NCBI GenBank assembly: GCA_003552185.1
Contig: PUOW01000271.1
Span: 1-34,558 of the forward strand
From: Spirochaetaceae bacterium
GTDB taxonomy: Bacteria > Spirochaetota > Spirochaetia > DSM-27196 > SLAA01
Direction of reading: 5' to 3'
DNA length: 34,558 nucleotides
A program made the position numbers and the translations under genes. The notes beneath the pieces are model-generated. The model searched no databases and had not been told where the DNA came from. It saw only the letters and a list, made by a program, of their open reading frames with translations. Shown here in pieces: positions 7,024 to 14,598 of this stretch; the first letter of the stretch is position 1; each line of letters opens with the position of its first letter.

Positions 7024-9366
7024 TTACCGTTCGGCCTCCGGGCCACGGCCGGGTTCAAACAGGTAACACGCCACGGTGTGGCGCGGTCCCACCCGGTAAT
7101 GCTCGGGCTCGGGCTGCTCCGGGAAGCTTATCCGAACGGTGCGCCCTTCGGCCGCGATCGAGTCTACCGCCTGCTCGATCGGCTGATCGTGCTCCTCCAT
7201 AATGCGACGGGTAAGCGCAATCACCTGCTCGGCCTGGGCGTCGGGCCCGATCGTGAGCACGAGGTCGTGGTTCTCGAGCTCGGCGCGCTCAACGGCGTCT
7301 CGAAGCTCGCGGTAGCGTTCATCGTGATTCTCTTCGATCAACAGCTTCAGGTCGCGACCCTCGAATCCGCAGTGTGGCAGCGCAAACGGACACCGGCGAT
7401 GGAAGCGACATCCGTTCGGGATGTTCAACGGATCCGGAATCTCACCGCGTGCATCGACATGTTTGCGCTCGAGATCCGGATTGGGACTCGGCACCGCTGC
7501 GGTTAAGAGGCGTGTGTAGGGATGTCGCGGCCGCTCGATCACTTCTTCGGTGGGGCCTAACTCCGCCAGGCGCCCGAGGTACAGGATCGCGGTGCGGTCG
7601 CAGATATAGCGGATCGTGGCCAGATCATGCGAGATATACACGATCGACATACCGAGCTCTTCACGGAAACGCCGAAAGAGGTTGAGCACGCCCGCGCGGA
7701 TCGATACATCGAGCATCGAGACCGGCTCGTCGGCGATCAGCAGCGCCGGGTTGCTCACGATGGCGCGCGCAATCGCCACGCGCTGTCGTTGCCCGCCCGA
7801 TAGCTCGTGCGGGTAGCGGTCGAGGAACTGCTCGGCCGGGTGAAGTTCCACCTGCCGGAGGACCTCGGCCGCGAGCTCGTAGCGGTTCTCGGCCGTGCCG
7901 ATCCCGAAGTTGCGAAGCGGCTCGCGAATGGTTTGGAAGATCGTGAACCGAGGATTCAGCGTTTCGTACGGATCCTGAAACGCCATCTGAACCTCGCGGC
8001 GCAGCTCAGAGCGAAACTTCCCGTTGCTGAACAACGCGGCTCCGCGGTACGCGACCGACCCGCCGGTGACGTTCTGGAGCCCGGTAATCACCTCACCGAG
8101 CGTGCTCTTCCCGGAGCCGCTCTCACCGGCGAGTCCAAGGATTTCGGCTGCGCCCACCTCGAAACTCACGCCGTCGAGCGCCTTTACGACCGCGCTCCCG
8201 CGTCCACGAACGTTGTCGAGTACGCTGCGCTTGAGCTTGAACCATCGGAGAAGATCGGTAACCGTCAGGATCTCATCGCGTTGTTCGCTGAGCCGATCCC
8301 CGGCGAGCCGCTCCACCGGTTGCGCGCCGCTCTGCAGGCGCGCGGCCCGGTCCTCGGTTTGGGCGGCTTTTTGCCACTGAAGCTGCTCACCGGCCGCGCG
8401 CCGAAACTCGGCGGCGTTCTCGGCGTAGTGGCAGGCTGCGTAATGGTCTTGTCCGATATGGCGCAGTTCGGGAGTCTCGATGCTGCATTTCTCGGTCGCG
8501 AACGGGCAGCGTGCGGCAAACGGGCATCCCGGAAGAGCGACCGCAAGATCGGGTGGCGAGCCGGGAATCGAGATCAGCTCGCCTTTTGCGCTCTCGAGCG
8601 TTGGAAAGGCGTTCAGCAGGCCGATGGTGTAGGGGTGCGCTGCCTCGCTGAACAGGGTAGAGGTGGGTCCCACCTCCGCCATGCGACCGGCGTACATCAC
8701 CGCGACGCGCCGGCACATCTCCGCGACCAGCGAAACGTCGTGTGTGACGAGGATCATGGAGTTCCCGAGCTGCGACTGTATCTGCTCGAGCTGCTTCAGA
8801 ATGCCGTCCTGCACCACCACATCGAGCGCGGTGGTCGGCTCGTCGGCTATGATCAGCTCAGGGTTGAGCGCGAGCGCGAGCGCGATCACGGCCCGCTGAC
8901 GCATACCTCCCGAGAGCTGATGGGGATAAGACTTGAGGCGTTTCGGTTCGAGCCCTACGAGCTCGAACAACTCCGCCGCGCGCCGCATTCCGGCCTGCGC
9001 GCCGAGTTCGGTATGCAGCTGCAATGTCTCGAGCATCTGGTTGCCGACGGTGTAAACCGGGTCGAGCGAGTTCATCGCGCTTTGCGCCACCATCGAGATC
9101 TCACGCCAGCGAACCTTGCGCATCTCGGGTTCCGGCAGAGCGGTGAGGTCGCGCCCCTTAAACATGATCCGGCCGCCGGCGATGCGGGCGTTCGGCCCGT
9201 TGATCCGCAGCAGCGATTTCGAGAGCGTCGTCTTCCCGCAGCCCGACTCACCTACAAGCCCCAAGTTCTCGCCGCGCTCGAGCGAAAGCGAGACTCCGTC
9301 TACCGCGCGAACCTCCTGTCCGCGTGAGCTGTAATAGGTCTTGAGTTCCTGTATCTCAAGCAGCAT
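7024..9366 (-). CDS. Fused double ATPase of a peptide/nickel-type ABC importer
   Basis: A 780-residue protein joining a DppD-like and a DppF-like ATPase. First half: Walker A GESGCGKT near 39-46, signature LSGGMRQR near 150, Walker B ELIIADEP near 169-176, switch His in LVTHD. Second half: Walker A GESGSGKS near 413-420, signature LSGGQRQR near 521, Walker B ALLIADEP near 540-547, switch ISHD. Each half ends in an oligopeptide-transporter C-terminal domain with four cysteines: C280, C286, C293, C311, and C652, C658, C665, C766 (positions within a residue or two). The last spacing is stretched by a charged, helix-rich insertion of about 80-90 residues (about 675-755). All catalytic motifs are intact. 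GAGGAG precedes the ATG and the gene starts three bases after the permease stop. It powers the importer encoded upstream. Confidence 0.93.
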   Translation of the reverse strand: MLLEIQELKTYYSSRGQEVRAVDGVSLSLERGENLGLVGESGCGKTTLSKSLLRINGPNARIAGGRIMFKGRDLTALPEPEMRKVRWREISMVAQSAMNSLDPVYTVGNQMLETLQLHTELGAQAGMRRAAELFELVGLEPKRLKSYPHQLSGGMRQRAVIALALALNPELIIADEPTTALDVVVQDGILKQLEQIQSQLGNSMILVTHDVSLVAEMCRRVAVMYAGRMAEVGPTSTLFSEAAHPYTIGLLNAFPTLESAKGELISIPGSPPDLAVALPGCPFAARCPFATEKCSIETPELRHIGQDHYAACHYAENAAEFRRAAGEQLQWQKAAQTEDRAARLQSGAQPVERLAGDRLSEQRDEILTVTDLLRWFKLKRSVLDNVRGRGSAVVKALDGVSFEVGAAEILGLAGESGSGKSTLGEVITGLQNVTGGSVAYRGAALFSNGKFRSELRREVQMAFQDPYETLNPRFTIFQTIREPLRNFGIGTAENRYELAAEVLRQVELHPAEQFLDRYPHELSGGQRQRVAIARAIVSNPALLIADEPVSMLDVSIRAGVLNLFRRFREELGMSIVYISHDLATIRYICDRTAILYLGRLAELGPTEEVIERPRHPYTRLLTAAVPSPNPDLERKHVDARGEIPDPLNIPNGCRFHRRCPFALPHCGFEGRDLKLLIEENHDERYRELRDAVERAELENHDLVLTIGPDAQAEQVIALTRRIMEEHDQPIEQAVDSIAAEGRTVRISFPEQPEPEHYRVGPRHTVACYLFEPGRGPEAER

Positions 9367-9369
9367 GCG

Positions 9370-11046
9370 TTATCTCCTCGAAAGCCGTGGGTTGGCGATC
9401 ACCTCGAGCGCGCGCGAGATGAAAAATACCGATACCACGCTCAGCATAATGAGCACGCCCGGCGGAACCACCCACCACCAAGCGGTGCGCCACGCGCCCG
9501 ACAAGCGGGCTTGATGCAGAATCGTTCCCCAGGAATACAGCCGTGGCGGGCCGAGCCCAAGGAAGCTCAAGGTCGCCTCGGCGGTGATCGCAAACGCCAT
9601 CGCTACCGCCAGCTGCAGAAACGCGAGCGGCAGCACGTTCGGGGCGATGTGCTTGTAGATGATGCGAAGGGGCGAAGCACCCGCGATGCGCGCGGCTTTC
9701 ACGAACGGTCGGTCGGCAAGCGACAGCACCTGCGAGCGGATGATGCGCGCGGTGGTGCGCCAGGTGAGGAGCCCTACCGCAAGAATAATGATATGAATGC
9801 CGGGCCGCCACAGCAGCACCAGAACCATCGCGAACGGCTCGAGCGGGAGCGCGTACATGATATCGACGATCCGCATCAGCACGTTGTCGGTGCGCCCGCG
9901 TAAATACCCCGAGAACAGCCCGACGTTTGTGCCGATTACCGTGACCATCACCGCCGCGACGAACCCAACCAACAGCGCGGTACGGCTGCCGTGTATCACC
10001 TGACTGTAGATGTCGCGCCCGTTGTGCGTTGTGCCGAAAAAATGATCCGCCGAGGGCCGCGCGAGCGAGTTGATGTAGGGGTCGGTGCCTACTACTACGG
10101 TGGTCTCGCCGTCGCTCGTGATACCGCGGAAGTGACGACTGTAGCCGGTGGCCACCTGCTCCCAGGAACCGTCGACCCTGCGCATCATGTCGCCGTGGGT
10201 TCCCACTACCTGCACCTCATCGGCGCTCACCATCGCGATCGAACGCAGCGTGCGTGTCAGGACGCCTTGTTCCTCGCTCCATTCGCCGTCGCGGTAACGC
10301 AGAACCGTCCCGCGCTCACCGACGGCGTACCCCGCGCTTCGGTCGTAGAACGTGACGTTCAAGAGGTCGCGAAAGGTCGGCGAAGCAACCTCCTCCAAAC
10401 TCTCGCCGTCGAAACGCAGCAGCGTCCCGCGCGCGCCGACCGCGTAGCCGTAATCGGGCTCCAGCAGTGCAACCGCGCTAAGGTCTCGCGCCACCGGAAC
10501 CTCGAGCTGCGACCAAGTTCCGTCCTCGAGGTGCAGCGCGGTTCCGTCGGCGCCCACCGCCACCGCGGTGCCGTCTTCGGTCAACGACACACCGAACAGG
10601 TCGGCCTCGCTCGGGATATCGACCTGCTCGAACTCGCCGTCGCCGTACCACAGCACCGTACCGTTGTGACCCACCGTGATCGAGCGCCCACCGGCAAACG
10701 AGATCGCGCGGAGCGTTTCGGTGGTGGGTGTCTCGATATCGCTCCATGCGCCGTCGGCGTACCGGATGACCACGCCCCCGGCTCCGGCCGCGATGTAGTT
10801 CTCGGGCCCGTCGGCCGAGACCGAGTATAAGGTATCGGCGGCGATACCTTCCTCCAGACTCACCTGCTCGCCGTGAACCCAAAGCGCCGTGCCTTCAACG
10901 CGTTCGGTCATCACGTAGGGGTCGTGCGTCGCGAGCAGCGGCGCAAGCAGCGCCACCAGCACCAGCAAAACGACCACAATCACGCCGAAGGTCGCGAGGC
11001 GGTCCTGCGCGATAGACCTCCAAAGCAGCAGAAACAACTCTCGCAT
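9370..11046 (-). CDS. DppC/OppC-type permease with inserted seven-repeat propeller-like domain
   Basis: A 558-residue protein, twice the usual 280-300 of the family. Residues 1-45 hold the first membrane helix and the family's start of the first extracytoplasmic loop; residues 323-558 hold the normal permease core with loop PSADHFFGTTHNGRDIYSQV, five further helices and the ATPase-contact EAA loop (KAARIAGASPLRIIYKHIAPN). Between them, about residues 48-318 form seven copies of a 38-39-residue repeat with consensus V-G-x-x-G-T-x-L-x-x-x-x-G-x-W and a hydrophobic strand, as in BNR/YCF48-like beta-propellers. The insertion lies in the loop facing the periplasm, beside the docking site of the binding protein. 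Frame is open throughout and codon use resembles the neighbours. The start at 11046 is one base after the upstream permease gene. Confidence 0.92.
   Translation of the reverse strand: MRELFLLLWRSIAQDRLATFGVIVVVLLVLVALLAPLLATHDPYVMTERVEGTALWVHGEQVSLEEGIAADTLYSVSADGPENYIAAGAGGVVIRYADGAWSDIETPTTETLRAISFAGGRSITVGHNGTVLWYGDGEFEQVDIPSEADLFGVSLTEDGTAVAVGADGTALHLEDGTWSQLEVPVARDLSAVALLEPDYGYAVGARGTLLRFDGESLEEVASPTFRDLLNVTFYDRSAGYAVGERGTVLRYRDGEWSEEQGVLTRTLRSIAMVSADEVQVVGTHGDMMRRVDGSWEQVATGYSRHFRGITSDGETTVVVGTDPYINSLARPSADHFFGTTHNGRDIYSQVIHGSRTALLVGFVAAVMVTVIGTNVGLFSGYLRGRTDNVLMRIVDIMYALPLEPFAMVLVLLWRPGIHIIILAVGLLTWRTTARIIRSQVLSLADRPFVKAARIAGASPLRIIYKHIAPNVLPLAFLQLAVAMAFAITAEATLSFLGLGPPRLYSWGTILHQARLSGAWRTAWWWVVPPGVLIMLSVVSVFFISRALEVIANPRLSRR
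10093..10905 (-). repeat. Seven in-frame 39-codon repeats coding for a propeller-like insert
   Basis: Repeat units start at protein residues 48, 87, 125, 164, 203, 242 and 281 of the permease, that is near minus-strand positions 10905, 10788, 10674, 10557, 10440, 10323 and 10206. The spacing is 38 or 39 codons throughout. Middle units begin VGHNGT, VGADGT, VGARGT, VGERGT and VGTHGD. The DNA copies are diverged, so the array is old and held by protein selection. Confidence 0.88.
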
Positions 11047-11047
11047 C

Positions 11048-12037
11048 TTACACCCCCGCCCCTTGGCTCGAGTAACTCACGCGCGGGTCGAGCTTTCCGT
11101 ACACGATATCGGCTGCAAAGTTGAGCAACAGAATGATTGTGGCCATAAGCATGAACGCCGCCTGCGCGAGTGGGTAGTCGCTCGTTCGCACCGCGTTAAA
11201 CATCTCCAACCCTAAGCCCGGCCAGGAGAACACAACCTCTACCACAACCTGACCCCCGACCGCGAGGCCGGCCGTTATCGCGGCTTGTGTTACCACCGGC
11301 AGAAGCGCGTTACGGGCTGCGTGGCGATACATGATGCGCGCTTTCGAGAGCCCGCGTGCTTCAGCGAACTCGATGAAATCCTCGCCCATAACCTCGAGCA
11401 TGGTGTTGCGCATGATCAGCATCGGAAGCCCGGTGTAGTACAGCGAGATCACGATTGTGGGCAAAATAAGGTGATGCAAAAAATCGAGCGTAAAGATTTT
11501 ATCGAAGAAGTTCGCTGCTTCGTACGGGAAGGTTCGCATCCCGCTGGTGGGAAACCACCCGAGTTGGATCCCGAACAACATAATGAGGAGCATGCCGACC
11601 CAGAACATCGGGGCCGACCGAAACACTAAGCCGGTTGTTATCCCTCCCGCCTCGAGCCTCGATCCACGCTTCCAGGCGAGCAGCACGCCGAGTAGCGGCC
11701 CCACTGTATACGATATCAAGATTGCCGGGAGCATAAGGATCAGGGTGTTCGCCACGCGCTCACCCACGATCGCGGTGACCGGCGCGTTGTAGTGAAACGA
11801 GCGGCCGAACTCGCCGGTGAGAACGTTCCCGAGGTACATGACGTACTGCATCGGCAACGACCGGTCGAGGCCAAAGCGTTCGGTGACGATCGCTCGGTCT
11901 TCGGGAGAAAGGCCGTCGGTGACTAATGCGACGGTTGGGTCCGGAAGGCCGAGGCGAAACAGAAAAAACAGCACCGTCAAGATAACCCAGAGCGTGAACA
12001 GCATCTGGAGCAGCTTGCCGACGATATACCGTGCCAT
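11048..12037 (-). CDS. DppB/OppB-type permease of the same importer
   Basis: A 329-residue membrane permease with the normal family layout: first helix near 8-30, long periplasmic loop (TDGLSPEDRAIVTERFGLDRS), five more helices, and the ATPase-contact EAA motif FIEFAEARGLSKARIMYRHAARNA. The family C-terminal VEVVFSWPGLGLEMFNAV is intact. The open frame extends to 12148, but the ATG at 12037 has AAGGAG nine bases upstream and gives the standard N-terminus MARYIVGKLLQML. Unlike its partner permease it has no inserted domain. It follows the receptor gene after a 131-base gap that contains a strong hairpin. Confidence 0.94.
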   Translation of the reverse strand: MARYIVGKLLQMLFTLWVILTVLFFLFRLGLPDPTVALVTDGLSPEDRAIVTERFGLDRSLPMQYVMYLGNVLTGEFGRSFHYNAPVTAIVGERVANTLILMLPAILISYTVGPLLGVLLAWKRGSRLEAGGITTGLVFRSAPMFWVGMLLIMLFGIQLGWFPTSGMRTFPYEAANFFDKIFTLDFLHHLILPTIVISLYYTGLPMLIMRNTMLEVMGEDFIEFAEARGLSKARIMYRHAARNALLPVVTQAAITAGLAVGGQVVVEVVFSWPGLGLEMFNAVRTSDYPLAQAAFMLMATIILLLNFAADIVYGKLDPRVSYSSQGAGV

Positions 12038-12119
12038 GGTAGGGAGCTCCTTGATACACAGCTCTCGGAGCCGACCGGCCCGTCGTCCGTAGTCGCCGGC
12101 ACGAGAGCAAAGCGAAGGC

Positions 12120-12149
12120 CGTGCCGCGAGCATCGCATCTCGCGGCACG
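12120..12149 (-). terminator. Hairpin between receptor and permease genes
   Basis: An 11-bp perfect stem (12120-12130 with 12139-12149) closes an 8-base loop, 20 bases past the receptor stop codon. There is no T-run, so it is more likely an mRNA-stabilising or partial attenuating structure that keeps receptor transcript in excess, as known for malE-malF, than a full terminator. Confidence 0.55.
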
Positions 12150-12168
12150 TTTGGAAAACCGCCGAGTA

Positions 12169-13806
12169 TTAGTCTTGCGGGGCGTAAATGCGTCCCTGGG
12201 CGTCCCAGGTGTAGCCGGCCTGCTCGAGGAGGCTCCGGGCGGCGTCGAGGTCGTACTCGAACCGCTCGACGTCCGGATTATGCCAGAACGTGTTAATCGG
12301 TGCGATAACCGAGTATCCCGGTTCGCCGCGTCCTTCGAGCAATACGTCGATGATGGTGTTGCGGTCGATCGCGTGAGCAAGCGCACGGCGCAGCTCGCGG
12401 TCCGCAAACGGCTCCCGACGCAGGTTGTAGGTCAGGTGGTAATACCCGAAGTCACCGACCGTTACGACCGAGATATGATCCTCGGCCTCGGCGATCGGAA
12501 TCTGGCCCGGCTCCATGCGCCACGCGGTCATGTCTACCTCGCCGGTCAACAGGCCGGTGAACACACCTTCCGAGTCGGCATAGGTAATGTAATCGATACC
12601 GTCGATCGCGATATCGCCGGCGCTGAAGTGGTCTTCGAATACCGAAAGCGCTTTGTACTCACCGCGGTCGTAGGTGTCGAACTTGAACGGACCGCTTCCG
12701 ACGGTCGGAATTTCATCCGGCGTGAGGTCGGCGGGGTTCTCGATATCGCCCCAGATGTGTTCGGGGAGGATCACGATCTGGCTCAGGGTCACCGTGATGA
12801 ACGGCGAGTACGGCTCGGTGAGGTTGAAGCGCACCGTGCTCGAGTCCATCACCTCAACGCTCTCGATTGGGCCGAAGAACGGGCGGAAATACGCGAAATC
12901 GTTCTCGATGAAGTAATCGAAGCTGAACTTCACGTCGTCTACCGTAACCGGCTCGCCGTCGTGGAAGGTCATACCGTCGCGAATGACCACATCAACGGTG
13001 CGGTCGTCTACCTCGATAATGTCTTCGGCGGCCCAAGGTTCGGGTTCGATATCCGGGGTGAGGCGCACGAGCTTATCGTAGTACATCCGCATGAACTTCC
13101 AGCCCCAGACCGAGGTGGAGTCGAGCGGATTAATGGTGTCGGGCTCCTGCGAGGTCCCGATCGTGAGCACGGTGTCGTCGCCGAGCGGGGTCACTTCGTA
13201 CGGTGTCCACTCGTTGTAGATCGCCTCGCCCGCCATTGCGACGAAGTTCTCGAAGCGCTCGCTGTTGTACCCTACCACCTCGTCGCGGTAGAACAGCACG
13301 TCGAGCGGCGCGTCGGATGCCGCGATCTCTTGCATCTCGAGCACGATCTCGCGTCGTGCGTCGGGGTCGAACTCGCGCTCCTGGCGTACGAACAGCTCGT
13401 CGTACTCGGGGTTCTCGTAGCCGCCGGGATTGTTGGCGCCCAGATCGGTCTGCTCGCCGTGCAGCGTGCCGAGGAAGTGCTGCGGGTCCAAGCGGTCGAC
13501 ACGGCCCGACCAGCCGAGGATCGTGGCGTCGAAGTCCTGCTCATCGTAGAAGTACTGCAGCAGCGTGGAGAACTCCATCGGCTCCACGTTCACCGCGAAC
13601 CCGAGCTCTTCCCAGGCGTCCTGAATCATGAACGCCGCTTCGTAACGGATCGGGTCGTAGGACTCGGTGGTGGTGTAGATCGTGATCTCGGGTACCGGTT
13701 CGCCCTCGGGTTCCGGGGCTCCCCCGGCGAACCCGAGCGCGGCGGCAAGGGTCAGTATGAGGGCGGCCGTAACGGCGGTCCTCAATGTGCGGGTAGTGTT
13801 CGTCAT
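12169..13806 (-). CDS. Circularly permuted family-5 substrate-binding protein
   Basis: A 545-residue secreted binding protein of the SBP_bac_5 (DppA/OppA/NikA) family with its two parts in reversed order. After a signal peptide (residues 1-28, no lipobox cysteine), residues about 36-206 correspond to the normal C-terminal part (EITIYTTTESYDPIR ... FDATILGWSG ... GGYENPEYDELF ... DVLFYRDEVVGYN). Residues about 209-545 correspond to the normal N-terminal part (TVLTIGTSQEPDTINPL ... VIRDGMTFHDGEPVTVDDV ... VGSGPFKF ... RRALAHAIDRNTI ... ARSLLEQAGYTWD). The last residues (WDAQGRIYAPQD) would run smoothly into the first mature ones (EPVPEITIY) in a normal protein. The ATG at 13806 has AAGGAG nine bases upstream; a TTG at 13812 is less likely. 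The protein is strongly acidic. Substrate is unknown; peptides, nickel chelates or sugars are all possible for the family. Confidence 0.92.
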   Translation of the reverse strand: MTNTTRTLRTAVTAALILTLAAALGFAGGAPEPEGEPVPEITIYTTTESYDPIRYEAAFMIQDAWEELGFAVNVEPMEFSTLLQYFYDEQDFDATILGWSGRVDRLDPQHFLGTLHGEQTDLGANNPGGYENPEYDELFVRQEREFDPDARREIVLEMQEIAASDAPLDVLFYRDEVVGYNSERFENFVAMAGEAIYNEWTPYEVTPLGDDTVLTIGTSQEPDTINPLDSTSVWGWKFMRMYYDKLVRLTPDIEPEPWAAEDIIEVDDRTVDVVIRDGMTFHDGEPVTVDDVKFSFDYFIENDFAYFRPFFGPIESVEVMDSSTVRFNLTEPYSPFITVTLSQIVILPEHIWGDIENPADLTPDEIPTVGSGPFKFDTYDRGEYKALSVFEDHFSAGDIAIDGIDYITYADSEGVFTGLLTGEVDMTAWRMEPGQIPIAEAEDHISVVTVGDFGYYHLTYNLRREPFADRELRRALAHAIDRNTIIDVLLEGRGEPGYSVIAPINTFWHNPDVERFEYDLDAARSLLEQAGYTWDAQGRIYAPQD

Positions 13807-13949
13807 ACGCAAACTCTCCTTTTGTGGGGTGACGAAGATTTGCCCGATAGCGTCTCAGATACTGCTTGTACTGTCAATTGAAATCTGCCGGTTTTCCCGG
13901 GCAAACGTAGTTGGGTAACACGTGCAGAAGCGCGCGGGCGAGCGCCGGG

Positions 13950-14014
13950 TGTCGGCGCCGAGGTCGGTCCGCTCGCCGTGCAGCGTACCGAGGAAGGGCT
14001 GCGGGTCTAAGCGG
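13950..14014 (-). pseudogene. Decayed fragment of the receptor gene
   Basis: These 65 bases match 13431-13495 inside the receptor gene at about 58 of 65 positions, in the same orientation, 519 bp away. In the matching frame they code RLDPQPFLGTLHGERTDLGA, the counterpart of RLDPQHFLGTLHGEQTDLGA in the permuted protein. No start or neighbouring receptor sequence was recognised, so this is a relic of a second copy. Confidence 0.82.
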
Positions 14015-14016
14015 CG

Positions 14017-14041
14017 GGCGGCCCCACAGCACGGGGCCGCC
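14017..14041 (-). terminator. Candidate terminator hairpin after moeA-mobB
   Basis: GGCGGCCCC (14017-14025) pairs perfectly with GGGGCCGCC (14033-14041) around a 7-base loop, about 43 bases past the mobB stop on the minus strand. No T-run follows, so termination is uncertain. The structure abuts the receptor-gene relic. Confidence 0.4.
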
Positions 14042-14083
14042 GGCGAGCGCGGGCGGTTTGCGGTGCGTCCGGGAGGACCGCGG

Positions 14084-14596
14084 CTAAGGGTGCCCGGCCG
14101 ATTGATACACTAGATGCATATGGGCTTCAATTCGGTCGGCGAGTTGCTCGAGGTCTTCAAACGCAAACTGGGGAACGTCGTAAGCAACCGGCGTGTCGGT
14201 GACGATCGCAAAAAGCTCATCCTCGTTGCACAGCAAGGGTTCGCCGATATCGGCGCGGTAAACCTCGATTTTGGGCTTATCGGCGCTCTTGTAGCCTTCG
14301 GTCAACACAATATCGATGTCCTCGAGTTTGGCGATGATCTCGTCGAGCGCGTACTCCTGCTCGCGCTTCTCGATCATCGCGAATTTCCAGGGCGAGGATA
14401 TCATCACGACGTCCGAGCCCGCCTCGGCGTGGCGGTAGGTATCCTTGCCCGGCTTGTCGATATCGAATCCGTGGACGTCGTGTTTGACGGTTGCCACCCG
14501 CCGGCCGCGGCGTTTCAATGCAGCGATCAAAGCGCATATCACCGTGGTTTTCCCTTTGCGCGAAGACTTCCCGACAATTGACAACACTGGAATCAT
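14084..14596 (-). CDS. mobB: Molybdopterin-guanine dinucleotide biosynthesis protein MobB
   Basis: A 170-residue P-loop GTP-binding protein of the MobB family, which helps MobA attach GMP to molybdenum cofactor. The nucleotide site reads GKSSRKGKTT (residues 9-18), one residue longer than the usual G-x4-GKT, though such spacing occurs in some relatives. The family stretch RVATVKHDVHGFDIDKPGKDTYRHAEAG (positions about 33-60) and the LTEGYK motif (about 100) are clear. It begins two bases after the moeA stop with a GAAGGAG site, so the two genes form one operon. No mobA is in the window. Confidence 0.9.
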   Translation of the reverse strand: MIPVLSIVGKSSRKGKTTVICALIAALKRRGRRVATVKHDVHGFDIDKPGKDTYRHAEAGSDVVMISSPWKFAMIEKREQEYALDEIIAKLEDIDIVLTEGYKSADKPKIEVYRADIGEPLLCNEDELFAIVTDTPVAYDVPQFAFEDLEQLADRIEAHMHLVYQSAGHP

Positions 14597-14598
14597 TA

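Noticed and set aside
7807-9327. 506-codon plus-strand open frame
   Set aside because: It lies opposite the fused ATPase, which has intact catalytic motifs; GC-rich antisense frames stay open by codon bias.
10093-10905. Separate gene for the propeller-like domain
   Set aside because: The frame is continuous with the permease on both sides and has no stop, start or ribosome site at the borders.
12169-13806. Two separate receptor genes or a frameshift instead of a permuted receptor
   Set aside because: A single open frame covers both parts, there is no internal signal peptide or ribosome site at the joint, and the two parts together make exactly one normal receptor.
13872-13877. TTGACA as -35 box of the receptor operon promoter
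   Set aside because: The -35 match is perfect, but no acceptable -10 box lies 15-19 bp downstream, so I do not list it as a promoter.
12121-13881. 586-codon plus-strand open frame
   Set aside because: It is the antisense shadow of the permuted receptor and has no start signal or recognisable domain.
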